From Rutstroemia sp. NJR-2017a BVV2 (lineage: Eukaryota > Ascomycota > Leotiomycetes > Helotiales > Rutstroemiaceae), in NCBI GenBank assembly GCA_002946415.1, contig NJPS01000004.1:935001-999000 (forward strand): DNA of 64,000 bases. The letters are read 5' to 3'. The stretch's first letter is position 1; each line of letters begins with the position of its first letter. The translations under genes were made by a program, and so were the position numbers. Below, in pieces: positions 11,426 through 23,381 of this stretch. The notes beneath the pieces were generated by a model that saw only the letters and a list, made by a program, of their open reading frames with translations, made no database searches and had not been told where the DNA came from.

Positions 11426-13859
11426 TTAGAGGTCTATAAGACTTTCTTCGACTACTTTAGGTTGCGGTGCATGATGAGGTGCGGATGGAAATGACTCTTG
11501 AGTATAGCCGTTGTATGTCGAGCCAGGTGGAGGCGCCCATGACGGCTGTGGTGTTGGCGCTTGCTGTTGGGATGACCAATAAGGTGCCGGTTGTTGCGGC
11601 GAAGGATATAATGATTGCTCTTGTGGTTTTGAGGATTGTTGAGGAATTTGTTGTGAAGATTCGTTGGGGCCCGTGGAAGAAAATTGGGGTGGTTGAGCCT
11701 GTTGATAGTGAGAGTTAACTTGCTCCGGTGGTGGTTGGGCCTGGGGTGGGACGTTTCCGCCATAGTAAAGTGTAGCATGATCAGCTGACGGCGTGCTAGC
11801 TGCTTCTGAAGGCGCAAAGTTCGAGGGAGCTTGAGGGGGAGCACTTGGCTGTGCTGGAGGTGGGACTGATGGCTGCTGCTGTTGCTGTTGCTGTTGCTGT
11901 TGTTGCGGTGGAGCCTCTTGTGAGTATGGAGCCGGTTGCGACGTATATTGCGTAGGAGTGGGACCAGACGCTTGCCAACTCCCTGTATGCTGGCGCTGAA
12001 TTTGCTGTCCTTGTTGAGGAGGATACTGTGGATAGTTTTCGTTGCGCATGTCGGGCGCCGGATAGTTAGGGGCAGCAACCGAAGCTCTTTTGTTGTATTC
12101 ATTAAATTGTTGCGGAGCTGAGGGGTAGGAGTAAGTCGACTGCGGACGACCATAAGGCTCTTGCTGGGGAGCGCCGGTATAGAAACTTTCCGCACCTCCA
12201 GGACCATTGACGACATTAGAAGGAATACTAGGGTACATGCTAGGCGTATGAGGAACATTATAGGCTCCTATACTGTGTTGATTGTAAGTATTGGATAGAC
12301 GCTCTTCAAGCATGCGATCGTAATATCGAACAACCGTCGATAGTTTAGCATGTAAATCAAGTAGAGCATCTGCAAGATATCAGTCTGGATCATAGCTAGT
12401 TTCCGATAATGGTTACATACCATGTTTGCTCATAGTTTCTCCATACGTTCGAGCAAGCTTGGGACGCAGTGCTCCAATACTATCGTAAAGTTCTTGTATT
12501 TGGGGCTCCCTCAATATTGTCCCAGGTGGCTGCGTTTGCAATCTATCCACTAAAGTAGAGAAAAGGTTGATATTTTCAGCTTCAACAGGAGTAAGCTCAT
12601 AGTCATTCTTGTGTAGAGCAAAAGGTGTTGGAGCACTGGTCGATTCAGCGTTCGAGGATTGCTCTTTAATAGTAGCGGTATGCTTTCTCTTCTGCTCCTC
12701 CATATCAGCAAGCGACGCTGCGATAGCGGCCTTTAGATCATCATCTTCCTCCTCAGCCGGTTTGGACGGTGCAGCTGCTGCCGCATTCTTGGTAGCCTGT
12801 CCATGGGTGGTTGCGGCGGGCTGGATCTTCGATTGCGGGACATAGCCTGCGCCTGCATGACCGCCGACCTCTTCAAGACTCATCGCCAGAGCGCGCTTGA
12901 GATCCTCATCGAAGCCATCATCAACCCGCGCGTTCCTAGGCTGCATGGACGAATGTGATTTGTGTTTATGTGATGCATGAGCTTGTGATCGATCGTTCGT
13001 AAATGATGGGATTCTCGAGGATTTGTCGGTCAATTTCAGGTAGCAGCCGTCATCAACCCTAACTGGTTGCATAATCCCAAGGTGTGGAAGAGGTAAAGTT
13101 TTACTCGAGCATTGTTGATCGAAGACATTTCCGCAATTTCGACAATGGTGTTTGCGATTTGTGAAGCTGAAGGCTGTTCGACAACGCATGCAGACGTCAG
13201 AGTCTATCCATTCAGGCGGCTTGAAAGAATTAGCATTATTGAACGCGCATGGAAGGAGATACGAACCGCACTACTATCCAGCATACTGCTCGCAACATCA
13301 GTCTTTGGAGGGAATCTAAATCCATCTCTTTGCAAGCTCCTATAAGTTTCTCCGATATATGATAGTTCATTGCGACCCTCTGTTGCTGTAGCCCAGCTCT
13401 GAATAAGCTCCAATATCTTGTTCTTCACATCGTCGTTGACCGCTGCCCCGCCATATGCTTTGAGAAGTGAAACCAGATTATCCATGAACTCCCGCGACGC
13501 AATTTCGACTAGGAAATGCGAACCTCCATTCTTCACGCATGTATCTGTGAGCTAGAAATTCCATTAGCAATAGGAGGATTTTGTGGACCTCAGTATTTCC
13601 TCACGTTCAAAGCACTAAGCTGGAAATTGGGGTTCTTGTTGCCTATGCGCCGTTTGAGAGATCGCATGGCCTCGTTTGCGCGGACTGTTTTCGATCGTAT
13701 TATGTCGGATATTTCGAGGTTGAGTGCAATGTCTTCTCTGCTCTAGTTAGCAAGAAATTATCCCAATAGGATATCATGCAAGACTAACAAGGAAGAGTTG
13801 GTGGCCTTCTCAATCTGCTCATCAAGAGCAGAGTTGGAGGCAAACCATCCTGCCATCAT
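11426..13859 (-). CDS. VPS27: ESCRT-0 subunit Vps27 (VHS-FYVE-UIM protein)
   Basis: Exons (minus): 13859-13789, 13737-13605, 13551-13267, 13219-12421, 12369-11426; 743 aa in phase. A VHS domain occupies about residues 10-150. An FYVE zinc finger starts near 166, with [14 protein letters not shown] and RVDDGC, the ligands for PI3P and zinc. Two ubiquitin-interacting motifs follow ([12 protein letters not shown] and [12 protein letters not shown]). The C-terminal third is proline/glutamine-rich with a poly-Q run. The last residues SLIDL form a clathrin-box motif. Vps27 sorts ubiquitinated cargo at endosomes and recruits ESCRT-I. Its first Met could be either of two adjacent ATGs. It is divergent from a DOA4-type deubiquitinase across 0.9 kb. 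Confidence 0.96.
11876..11913. repeat. CAG/CAA (poly-Q) microsatellite inside VPS27
   Basis: Runs of CTG/TTG on the plus strand code about 12 glutamines in the Vps27 C-terminal region. Length polymorphism is expected. Confidence 0.85.
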
Positions 13860-14762
13860 GTTGGCGGCTGGCGGCTGGCGATGACGGGGATCTTGTTCAG
13901 ATGTACGATGTACGATGTCTGCAGTCGACTACCGATGTTCCTCGAAGATTTTGATCGACGAATATAGCGTAAGAACCCTCCAGTATTTTTCGAATGATTC
14001 CCTTTTATAGATTTGCACGAAATATCGTAGCGTGTGGGTGAAGTGCTTGGTGGAAAGACAGCTACCTACTACGGGTACGTAGGCGGGACCTTGAGCTTCC
14101 ACCCGATTAGTAACTCGGGCAAGCTATGGCAAATCACGTGAAGTGGGACTCTAGGGTGTGCATATCAAACCTGTGGAGTTGCCTTACAATTACAGTCTGT
14201 GTTCATGATTCACAGCTCCTGGGAGGCGAGATACATATACATCGATTGCTGCTAAACTTAGGTATCTTTATCTTCACGATCTCGGAGTAAGTTAGTTTGA
14301 CTTGTCTAAGTATAGCAACGCTCTCTGCCTTGGGGCCCCAGTAAACTACGCACGACTTGCGATACAACGGTACTCGTCGACAAACTTCGTCCGTGCCGAC
14401 ATATCAAAATCCAGTCTTTGGTGGGTGGGAGCCACATAGGGAATTTTGATTCTCAAAGAATGCATGTGGCGCATACGCATACGTGCAACAAAGACAACTG
14501 CAACAATAATCAGAGTCCCGCAGATCTGCATCGCGCCTTTTGTTCTAGTTCATCGGGCTTTTTGATTTACTTTTAAACGCTGAACTCTTTCAAGTCTCTG
14601 CCACTAGAAGCGCTAGAACAGCCCCCATCGAATCTCGAGAGTCTCCAATTCTTATTCTTTTCTTCCTCCGGAGTACGAACCCACTGCCGGACCAACGATC
14701 AGGTACCCTTGTATAGTATACCACATCGGGATGCTTCTGCGGAATTTCGAACCTTTGTAGCC
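13860..14762. other. Shared bidirectional promoter region of VPS27 and the DOA4-type gene
   Basis: About 0.9 kb without a gene separates two divergent starts. A short GGCGGCTGGCGGCTGGCG repeat is adjacent to the VPS27 start (13863-13880). Confidence 0.6.
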
Positions 14763-17700
14763 ATGAGTCCAGCGGCCATCGGTGGACCGCACTTGCGAGC
14801 CACTTCCGTCAATGGATTTGGCCCAGTCAGTTCTACAAATGGCGAGGGAATCAACGGCGCACATGCGATGAAAGGTGGCAGTCGAGTTTTCCCACATCTA
14901 GATGACCTGGTGCGTGCAAAACCAGAAATCGCCCCTGGTTCTTCCATACGGAAATTACTACAAGCTGGGGAAACGGCAGCCAAACAAGCGGAAACATACC
15001 TCGACTTCAAGCGTCCTGATTTAGCCCTCCAAGAGTACATTATAGCTTCTATCATCGCGGTCAACTACATTCCCCAGAATGCGAATTACCACGAATTACA
15101 AACGGACAGGGGAGAGCTGCACCGGCTCTATGCTGGACTGAAGAAGCGGATCAACATGCACCACCCAAGGTTCGAGGAAGTTAAAGAATCGATCAAGGAG
15201 AATAATGCGAAGAGCGGGGTGAAACCATCTGCGTCAAAGCCCATTGCGGCGGGAGTTGGCAAAGAAGGTCGTTCAGGTATCGGCAGTGATGGAGGGACTG
15301 CACTCGTGAACGGGTTGGTAGCTGGTGCACGTCGTAGCGAAGAACAGCATTTTCCCGCCGGCTTGGGAGCACTGGGGAACCGAGCAAAGCCACCTATACA
15401 ACCAAAGCCACAAGGCTTACATGGAAATTCCATTCAGACACCAGTTAGCCCATCCGAACATGACTTGGCTGCACGTTTCGCCAGACTGAGAAGTCTCAAC
15501 AGCTCCATACCAGCTCAAGATCCACGAATCCGCACCCAACCGATCCCACATCCAGATAGTTCGGTAGCGGCGCTAGCAAAATATGGTGCTAGCAGCGTGC
15601 GTCCTCTTGGGCCAAGGGAGATGCCACCTTCTTCTGGTAAGGTGGAGAAACCTATCCTCGATATGGACACAGCTATTCCCGCGATGCCAAGACCACCAGA
15701 CGCAATTTACAGTCCCGCACGCAGCGCTGACACAATATCTACGAACAACCCGCCATTATTGGTCTCACGTGGATCCTCATACTTTAGTGGAAGGAGAGAC
15801 TCTACCATTTCAACCTCTAAGTCCGCTCGGTCGCCTTTGACAGCCGACGATAGAGCGAATTACTTTTCTCCGCCTGAGGTTAATAATTATACCTTAGACC
15901 ACAACTCTCAACCTGAACAGAACACGATAAGCAGTGGACCCCTCATTCCCAATTCGACAACCGTCAGTGCCGAACAACTGTATGAGTACCTTAAGATGGG
16001 CTCACGTGCTCTGAGTCTTCTCCTTGTCGATATTCGAAGCAGAGATCAATTTGATGAAGGGCATATCATGGCACAATGCATTATCTGCATTGAGCCTATA
16101 TCCCTGCGAGATGATATGTCTGCGGAAGATTTGGGAGAGAGAATAGTGCTCTCGCCTGAGATTGAGCAGAAGTTGTATGACCAGAAGCATGATTTCGATT
16201 TAGTGGTATATTACGATCAGTCCTCAACCACTGTGGATGTGGCGCGCTCTTCACCGCCCAATTCAAGTTACCTCAAACACTTCAGCAGGATCATATATGA
16301 TCATGCCTATGACCACCAACTAAAACGAAGACCGATGTTGCTTGTCGGAGGCCTTGATGCTTGGGTCGATCTTGTTGGTCCAGGGGCATTACAGAGCTCC
16401 AAGGCAGGTCATCCTTCCACAAGCAGAAACCCAAAGCATGGCAGACCTTTGGGTCGAGTATCATTAGCTCGCGCTTCCCATGTCAAGAGACGTGATACGA
16501 AATCAAGAACTCTTTCGGAGGCTGAAGAAGCTCAATGGGATGCGGCATTAAGTAACCAAGTTGATGAAGCAGATATCGAATCAGCAGATGGGACAGTACT
16601 GGATGAAGCCTTCTATGCGAAGACGACGGAGGACTTTCTCAGAAGATACCCAGAAATTCCATCAGATAAGCAGTCGATGGCACTTCCATCGACACCAAGG
16701 TCGATGATGCATAGTCAAGTCTCGGCGGTTCCAGCTCCTCCGACTCGACCGCCACCTGCTCTACCCAGACAACGATCCAACGGCATATCAGAAAAGTCCT
16801 CGGTCGCTAGCTACGCCATGACCAATGGTGTCAATCAATTTAACTGCGCACCGGGTTTGTGTGGCTTAAAGAATATCAATGGTGCAGTCTGCTATATGAA
16901 CTCTGTCATCCAAGCCTTGAGCGCCTCGCCTGCTATCAGGAAGTTTCTCGTGCAGTATAGATATCCCCCTCCGAATTTGCCACCAGCAAAAACAGACGAA
17001 TCAAGTCCACCAAAGCAACTAATGACACGGAATCTATGCAGCCTACTACAACACATGTGGTGTGGTAAATACAATGAGATTGTCCCTCGAATGTTTCTGG
17101 TATGTCCCTGAAAATAACATGTTAGCATTCATATACTAAGATACTAAAGCGTTATGTCCACGCAACAAATGCTAGTTCACCTCTTTCGGATCCAAGCGAA
17201 TGTTATGGTTCAAGAAGACAGCACGATGCCGCGGAATTCCTTCAGTGGCTCTTGTTGATATTATTAGACGAACACAACATTCGCCGCGACAAGGACGAAC
17301 AGGGTGTGATAGAAAATACTAATCCGGCGAAAAGTGTGTCGAGACTTGAGACATGTCGCAGGATCTACGAAGAAGGACTTAAATTTCAAGATTCTCAGCT
17401 CCTACGAATGCTAGGTATTCAGACCCTCTCCGAATCCACGTGCAATCATTGCGGCTTTACTTCGCGGAACAGCGAACCGATTGCGACCATGGTCCAGTTG
17501 GGAATACCACCGGGCGTAAAACAAGCCTCATTAGCGATGCTTTTCGATGAGCTCCAGAAGGAGTCGCCGCAAAAAGTTGATTGTGACAATTGCAAACGCA
17601 CTACTGCCAAACATAAAGACCAAATGAAGGTAGTGAGAAGCAAGTTTTCATACCTTCCGGAATATCTCATGATAGAAGTCAAACGGTCTCAGTACAATGG

Positions 17701-18076
17701 GTCAGGCGGCGCCAGCGGCGGATACAGGCTTAATACCCCGGTGTCTTTCCCCCAAGAATTAGATATGTCACCTTGGACATGGTTGAGCGAAGACTATAGA
17801 GCAGAGGATAGCTTTGCGGGACAGGTCCGGGAACAGCAGAAGCCGCCTTTCATATATGAATGTTATGCAGTTATCCAACACCTTGGGGATAACGATCATG
17901 GACATTATTGGACCCTAGTTCGTCGGATAGATCCTCACGATAACTGGACGGATGAATGGCACGAGTTTAATGACAGTATGGTGAAGCCTGGGAGAAGCTT
18001 TGCCCATACTCAAGGGGAACAAACTACTGGAATATTCTACCGTCGGCGGCGGAACCCGGGTAGGCCTGGTTTATAG
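14763..18076 (+). CDS. DOA4: Ubiquitin-specific protease, DOA4/USP8 type (rhodanese + USP)
   Basis: Exons 14763-17099 and 17150-18076 are split by a 50-bp intron with a TACTAA branch site, giving 1087 aa. The first in-frame ATG is 14763. Domains: a USP8-dimerisation/MIT-like helical region (about 55-150), a low-complexity linker, a rhodanese domain (about 395-540) and a USP catalytic domain (about 700-1087). The catalytic Cys is residue 710 in GLKNINGAVCYMN and the His is residue 1031 in GHYWTLV. A CxxC pair of a zinc ribbon (CNHC and CDNC) sits in the USP fold. This architecture is that of yeast Doa4 and animal USP8, which deubiquitinate cargo during multivesicular-body sorting. The rhodanese active-site loop lacks Cys. 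The Cys box carries one residue more than the usual spacing (see findings). Confidence 0.94.
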
Positions 18077-18676
18077 TCATGACAATGGACTAGATTCTTT
18101 TTGAGTTCGTGGGTTGCTGGGTTATGGTGGTGTTTTTACGGTTCAATAGGAGTTTGCCAATTGGCAGGTGCATATAGAGCGGGCGTTGGCATATACTTCT
18201 GGACATTCGGTGCGTGCACGGAAACGGATATATTCGTTATGAATTGGTTGGTGGGCTGGGTACATTTCCACAAGAAGTATATATTTTTAACTGAGCAGGC
18301 ACGTGAATACTGATCAGGCAGCGCTAAGGGAGACGGCCAGGGCGTATTTACATTATCATTTACAAGTACTTCTTGACCTATCTTTATCACTTGATATATG
18401 AAACCAGTCCAGTGGAGTGTGAATATTGGTTTACTGATCTGGAGCTTAGTTGCACGATACAGGCAATGTATTTAATCGCAATATTCGTTGTTTAGCTACC
18501 ATTAAATAATCAAACTTTTCGAAGTCCTTAGCAGATTACACAAACGTCGCAGGCCTAGTAGGTAGGATGACCCAGCTTACTGACCGAGAAAGCTTAGTTG
18601 CCAATACAACTAGTTGTCGTCGATATCATCTAGGAATTACTCTACACACCGCAAGCTCATCAAACAACCTAAAATA
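18077..18676. other. Intergenic
   Basis: This is the 3' region of the protease and the promoter of the next gene. No gene was seen. Confidence 0.6.
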
Positions 18677-19535
18677 ATGAAGCTCATCATCGCCGGGTCT
18701 ACCGGTTTCGTCGCCACGGAGCTCATCAAACAAGGCCTCTCCCACCCCGCCATTACTTCCATCGTAGCTTTGGCCCGCCGCGCAACCACTGTACCACAGG
18801 ATCTTGGCCCCGCCGCCGACGCTACAAAGCTAAAGTCTGTTGTTTGCGATGATTTTGAAAGCTACCCAGAGAGTGTAAAGCAGGAGCTTGCGGGTGCTGA
18901 TGCATGCATCTGGTATGAGAAATTCTCCGTATCATGTTTGATGGTTCACTCAACATTTTACGGTTAGAGCAATTGTATTGATAAGTACTTCAGGCTCATC
19001 GCTATTACACCATCTCAGCTGAATACAATGTCGCCCGAGGAGGCACGGAAAGTCTGTTTCGATTATACGGTGAATGGCCTCGAGACTATCACCAAATTGC
19101 CACGCGATACTGCTGCCAAACCGTTCCGATTCTTATATGTCAGCGGAGCAAATGCCGAGCGAGACCAGACGAAGAAGCCATGGTTGATCGGTGACTACTG
19201 CTTGATGCGGGTAAGCTTCTCCAATCTTGGATCTCCATGACGCTAAGTATGCTCTCTAGGGTGAGGTCGAGTCTCATGTTCTTGACTATGCGAAACAGTC
19301 GGGAGGCACGGTCGAGGCAGGTATTGCGAGGCCGGGTCTTATTGATGCTCCAGGTAAACGGGGGTTTGTGATGAGTGTGCTGTCGACGATTGGCTGTGCG
19401 GTCATTGGGCTTCCGCGAGTGAATAATAGTGAGATTGCGGCGACGCTGTTGAAGCAGATTGTTGAGGGGATTGAGAAGGAGACACTTTTGAATGAGGATT
19501 TGGTGAGGATTGGTAGGGAGGAGTTGGCGAAGTAG
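18677..19535 (+). CDS. NAD(P)-binding Rossmann protein (atypical SDR)
   Basis: Exons 18677-18912, 18994-19210 and 19260-19535 give 242 aa in phase. The N-terminus MKLIIAGSTGFVATELIKQGL is an atypical-SDR nucleotide-binding motif (GSTGFVA). A later segment, FRFLYVSGANAERD, and a GIARPGLIDAP segment are typical of NAD(P)H-binding 'nucleoside-diphosphate-sugar epimerase-like' fungal proteins of about 240 residues. There is no classical YxxxK, so catalysis is not assured. The substrate is unknown. It lies in tandem with another SDR 1 kb downstream, but the two proteins are not obviously paralogous. Confidence 0.85.
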
Positions 19536-20540
19536 TAGGGGCGTACTTTCGTGCAGTTTGAGTGCCAATGGATGGCGTGGAGAGCTATCTGACGTGGTCG
19601 AGTATCTTAACAATTTCCTCGGGAAAGTCATATGTTAGTGGAGACTGTCTGATGCATTCGATTCAAGATGCCTATGGCCAAACAGTCCTCTTCTGGTAGG
19701 TCTGCATTATGTGACAATTTACCCCAATGGAGAAGTTGGTACTGCAATGAGCGCCATTCTAGCCTCACATCTAGCATTTTGCATTGAACCGTCAAGCATA
19801 TGCTTCCTTGACCAACATCCCCACCTCTTACTGAACGGGGATTCTTTGCTCCGCGTACCAGCCCGAGGTAACCAGATATTCAGACGATTACTGAACACTG
19901 GTAAATCTTACGGCGTCACCGTACACTTGTCGCCGTGTCGCTGACCAATTACCGAGTCCGGTTAAAATGGCACTACGCTCATTGTTGCTATATAAGCAGT
20001 CCCTTTGGCCTGGTCCTACTCTTCTTTGACATGTAATCATCTTCTTTTCCAACACAAAGTCTTCATCAACATATTACTCAATCTATTTTTGGGTTGGCTC
20101 GAGAGAAAGACTACGAACGCGGAGTAATTACTCGAGTTGGGTAAATGGTGTTACTAATTACTGTAAATTGGACATGGCGATGCGTCTATGTTCGTTTTGA
20201 CTATGTCTATGGCGTTAGATTGTGACAGTGAGCGTCATCGATGGTGTCTCTGATCATGTCGATGCAGAGTCATTTATCAGCGAGGATTAGAAATCCTATG
20301 AGCCTTCCTGAGCTTGAATAGTAGTTGAGAGTTTGTTGTATTACTTTTGGTGTATATAAGGGATGAGGGAATGAGAATGAAGATGTAGTCTATATCATCA
20401 TAAGTGAAGTCGCAATCATCATACTTTGCAAACCATCTAGAGTCTGAAATCCATCCATATACTCGCCCACGTTTCAAATAGTGATCACAAACATAAAAAG
20501 ACTTCAACTCCTCTGGGTCATCAAAAAGATATCTTCAATC
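19536..20540. other. Intergenic
   Basis: One kilobase without a supported gene. Small ORFs on both strands have no recognisable motif. Confidence 0.55.
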
Positions 20541-21296
20541 ATGTCTAAATCACTCATCTACCTCATCACAGGAGCCAACCGTGGACTCGGTAAAGGGGTC
20601 CTCGACATCCTCGTGCAACGCCCCAACACTACCGTTATCGCCGGTGTCCGCGACGTCCCCAGCGCCCTGAAGACATTCTCATCCGTTCCACTCGGAGAAA
20701 ACAGTAAGATCATCACCATCAAGATCGACTCCACCTCCGACTCCGATCCGTATGCCGCAGTGCGCGAACTCGAATCCACACACTCCATCACCCACCTCGA
20801 CGTCCTCATCTCCAACGCCGGCATCCTCAACATCGAAGCGCAAAGGCCCGTCGCCGAAGCAACCCCCGCCGATCTGCGCACCCATCTCGAAACCAACACC
20901 ATTGCCGTCCTAACCCTCTTCAACGCCTTCTATCCCCTCCTACAGAAATCCACTACGATTCCTAAGTTCTTCACCATCTCATCATACATGGGTTCGATCA
21001 CCGCCATCAAAGATAGATCGGTGCCGTTTTTCGTGTACGGGATCACGAAGGCGGCGGTTAATTATATGATGAGGAAGATTCATTATGAGAATGAGGGGTT
21101 GATTAGTGTGCCTGTGCATCCCGGGTGGGTGCAGACGGATATGGGGAATGGAGCTGCGAGGACGGTGGGCGCGGAGAAGGCGCTTGTGAAATTTGAGGAT
21201 GCGGTGCGTGGTTTGGTGAGGTTGTTTGATGGGGCGACGAGGGAGATTTCGGGGACGTTTGTAAGGTCTGATGAGGGGGAGGAGATTCCTTGGTAG
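20541..21296 (+). CDS. Short-chain dehydrogenase (ketoreductase nor-1-like), intronless
   Basis: A single exon codes 251 aa from the first in-frame ATG. The cofactor site is TGANRGLG (about residues 10-17), NAG is present in LISNAGIL, the catalytic Ser lies in FTISSYMGS, and YGITKAA gives the YxxxK pair. HPGWVQTDMG follows the active site, as in classical SDRs. The pattern matches fungal proteins annotated as norsolorinic-acid ketoreductase-like. No polyketide synthase or other biosynthetic gene is nearby, so a secondary-metabolism role is not supported here. Confidence 0.92.
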   Translation: MSKSLIYLITGANRGLGKGVLDILVQRPNTTVIAGVRDVPSALKTFSSVPLGENSKIITIKIDSTSDSDPYAAVRELESTHSITHLDVLISNAGILNIEAQRPVAEATPADLRTHLETNTIAVLTLFNAFYPLLQKSTTIPKFFTISSYMGSITAIKDRSVPFFVYGITKAAVNYMMRKIHYENEGLISVPVHPGWVQTDMGNGAARTVGAEKALVKFEDAVRGLVRLFDGATREISGTFVRSDEGEEIPW

Positions 21297-23381
21297 TGGA
21301 TATGGGGAGTTTATAAGAGAGGGTACAAAGTAGAGATAGGGGAGGGGGGAGTGGAACGTAGGATTGGGGGAAAGATATGTAACTTGAAGATAGATACTAG
21401 AGGTGTTTATAGATGAGCGATTTCATAAAGGATAGTACCTGTATTGACATTCGTTATCTAGAATACACCATTGTCACCTCAGGCCAAGAACCAGAGGTGC
21501 AGTGAACATCATTTACGTGATTAGATATCGCTAGAGATTCAGTGCTGGCAGTAGTTACATCTTCTATGAATCTCACTGTCCAAACAGATGAGCGAGGTGC
21601 GAGCAGAGATGGCGAACAGAAATCGGAACACTATCCCAATATTTAAAAGATCATGTTGCCGTGTTGACTCTGTACAGCCAATGTCTGTAAATCAGTGGAG
21701 AAAGACCAGCTTGGTCATCCTCATCATCCAACATCCTAAGCAAAAACATGACGCTCTGGACCTAACTAACTTCAAATGGACCCCCACACCTGTAGGTCAA
21801 ACTACTATGGGACAAGAACGAACAATATATACCATGGCTAGAAATAGATAGATGTGCGCTTTTGCCGATAGATTGCGAATAGCTGACAACCACACGTTAA
21901 GCTAAGTACCCGCTAGGAGCCGTTCAAAGAGGGGAATCTTCGAGCCGCAGCAAACTCCGTCAAAAGATCACCGGCGGTGAATAGTTGTTCTTTGGACAGC
22001 AGGTACCTACCAGCCCCATAAAATTGGTTATCTGACTGCTGATTTACCGGGAACGCTTTGCCCAAGACACACCCCAACGTTCGAGTATCTAATAGTGGAT
22101 GCTTCGTACAGCTGGACCGAGTTGACGTACAAGCTAGTGAGGCTGATTTTTGCTGAGTAGAATGAGATTCCGGTATTTAAAGGCTCGCCTGCACTCAAGC
22201 ATACTATTTGACATGATAAGATGATTGCCATTTATGCCAACCTTTATTTGAGTAAGAAGATGATGCTGCTAGCAATGAAAGCCATTGTTTTGGATAACAA
22301 TTGCTTGTCTCGTCGCGTTAGGGATTGATGTGGCTAAGAACCTGGAGAAGGCTGTGTGGTAACATCCCAGTCGAAGGATTCTGTAAGGCCGTCAAGCCCC
22401 AAAAGCTTATGTCCTTACTGGGTGGCTTTACGGTTTGAATGACAGCAAGGACTGGAGGAATTCCGCTCTTTATGTAAGTAAGCTTGGCAAGCATATAACG
22501 CAAGGGTCCTTTAAATTGCTCTGTATATTTTGCTTCCTGAAGGTCGCCGGCGGCATGACACATAGACAGTATCGACTGATCTGATAAAGCTCGTTTCGGT
22601 TCAATGAAAGGGCCACCTGAATTGGCGGAGGCCTATCTAAACGACTTTCTGGGCGCAGTTACCGTAGTCTAGATCTCCTTCGCTTTCGCTAAGTAAATTA
22701 CCAAAATATGGAGAACCAACATCTTTGATACTGGCTGTCTGAAGAAGGAGTTCATTGACAAAGTGAAGAAGGGTTCACTGGCTCTACGGTGGTGTCATGT
22801 CATACCAAGCGAGTGTTAAGAACATTAAGCTTCCTTCCTTCGAAATTCGCACGGGCTAATTTAACAGATTGCTAGGTGGAGATCGTGAAACCAAGGATCT
22901 CTTGGTGCTGTACGAAGTAACCTGTAAGTTGCAACCTGTGCTTGCTGACAACCTCCAGCCATATGTGACTAGGTCTCCCGGTCTCCCAGAGCTCGGATGA
23001 TCTTTCTGTGATACGCACGGCTCTACACATGATTTCCATGCATGGGTTGGCGAAGAGACCCCAACTCTTCTCTCGAACCTATGGTCGTCGATGTATAATT
23101 GGAACCCATGTGGGCATGCGGCGTAAACAGCATGCCAACAAGGCTTAGGTTTTCCGAAGCCGTACAGAGCCTTGTTCTCCGCCTGCAATTTCGACATTTC
23201 ACGTAAAGTGAATATTTTCAGATAGGATGAGCTGGAGTGAGCATGTCAAATAAGTATGCGTGGTAAGCTCCGAGGAAGGTAGGACTTTTCTCTCTCATTC
23301 GCTTTTCAATTGTACTCTGGTGTAAGAGCAGGAACGAGGAAATCTGCAACTGTTTTTCTTTTTTCGTTCTCGTTTTCCATA
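21297..23381. other. Gene-free interval upstream of the ABC transporter
   Basis: Two kilobases without a supported gene. Short ORFs on both strands (for example minus 22856-23197) are disrupted and not recognisable. An eroded gene or repeat is possible but not shown. The part next to 23381 should contain the transporter promoter and possibly an unassigned upstream exon. Confidence 0.4.

Noticed and set aside
18677..21296. Secondary-metabolite cluster suggested by two adjacent oxidoreductases
   Set aside because: No polyketide synthase, NRPS, terpene cyclase, P450 or cluster regulator nearby; the ABC transporter alone is not enough.
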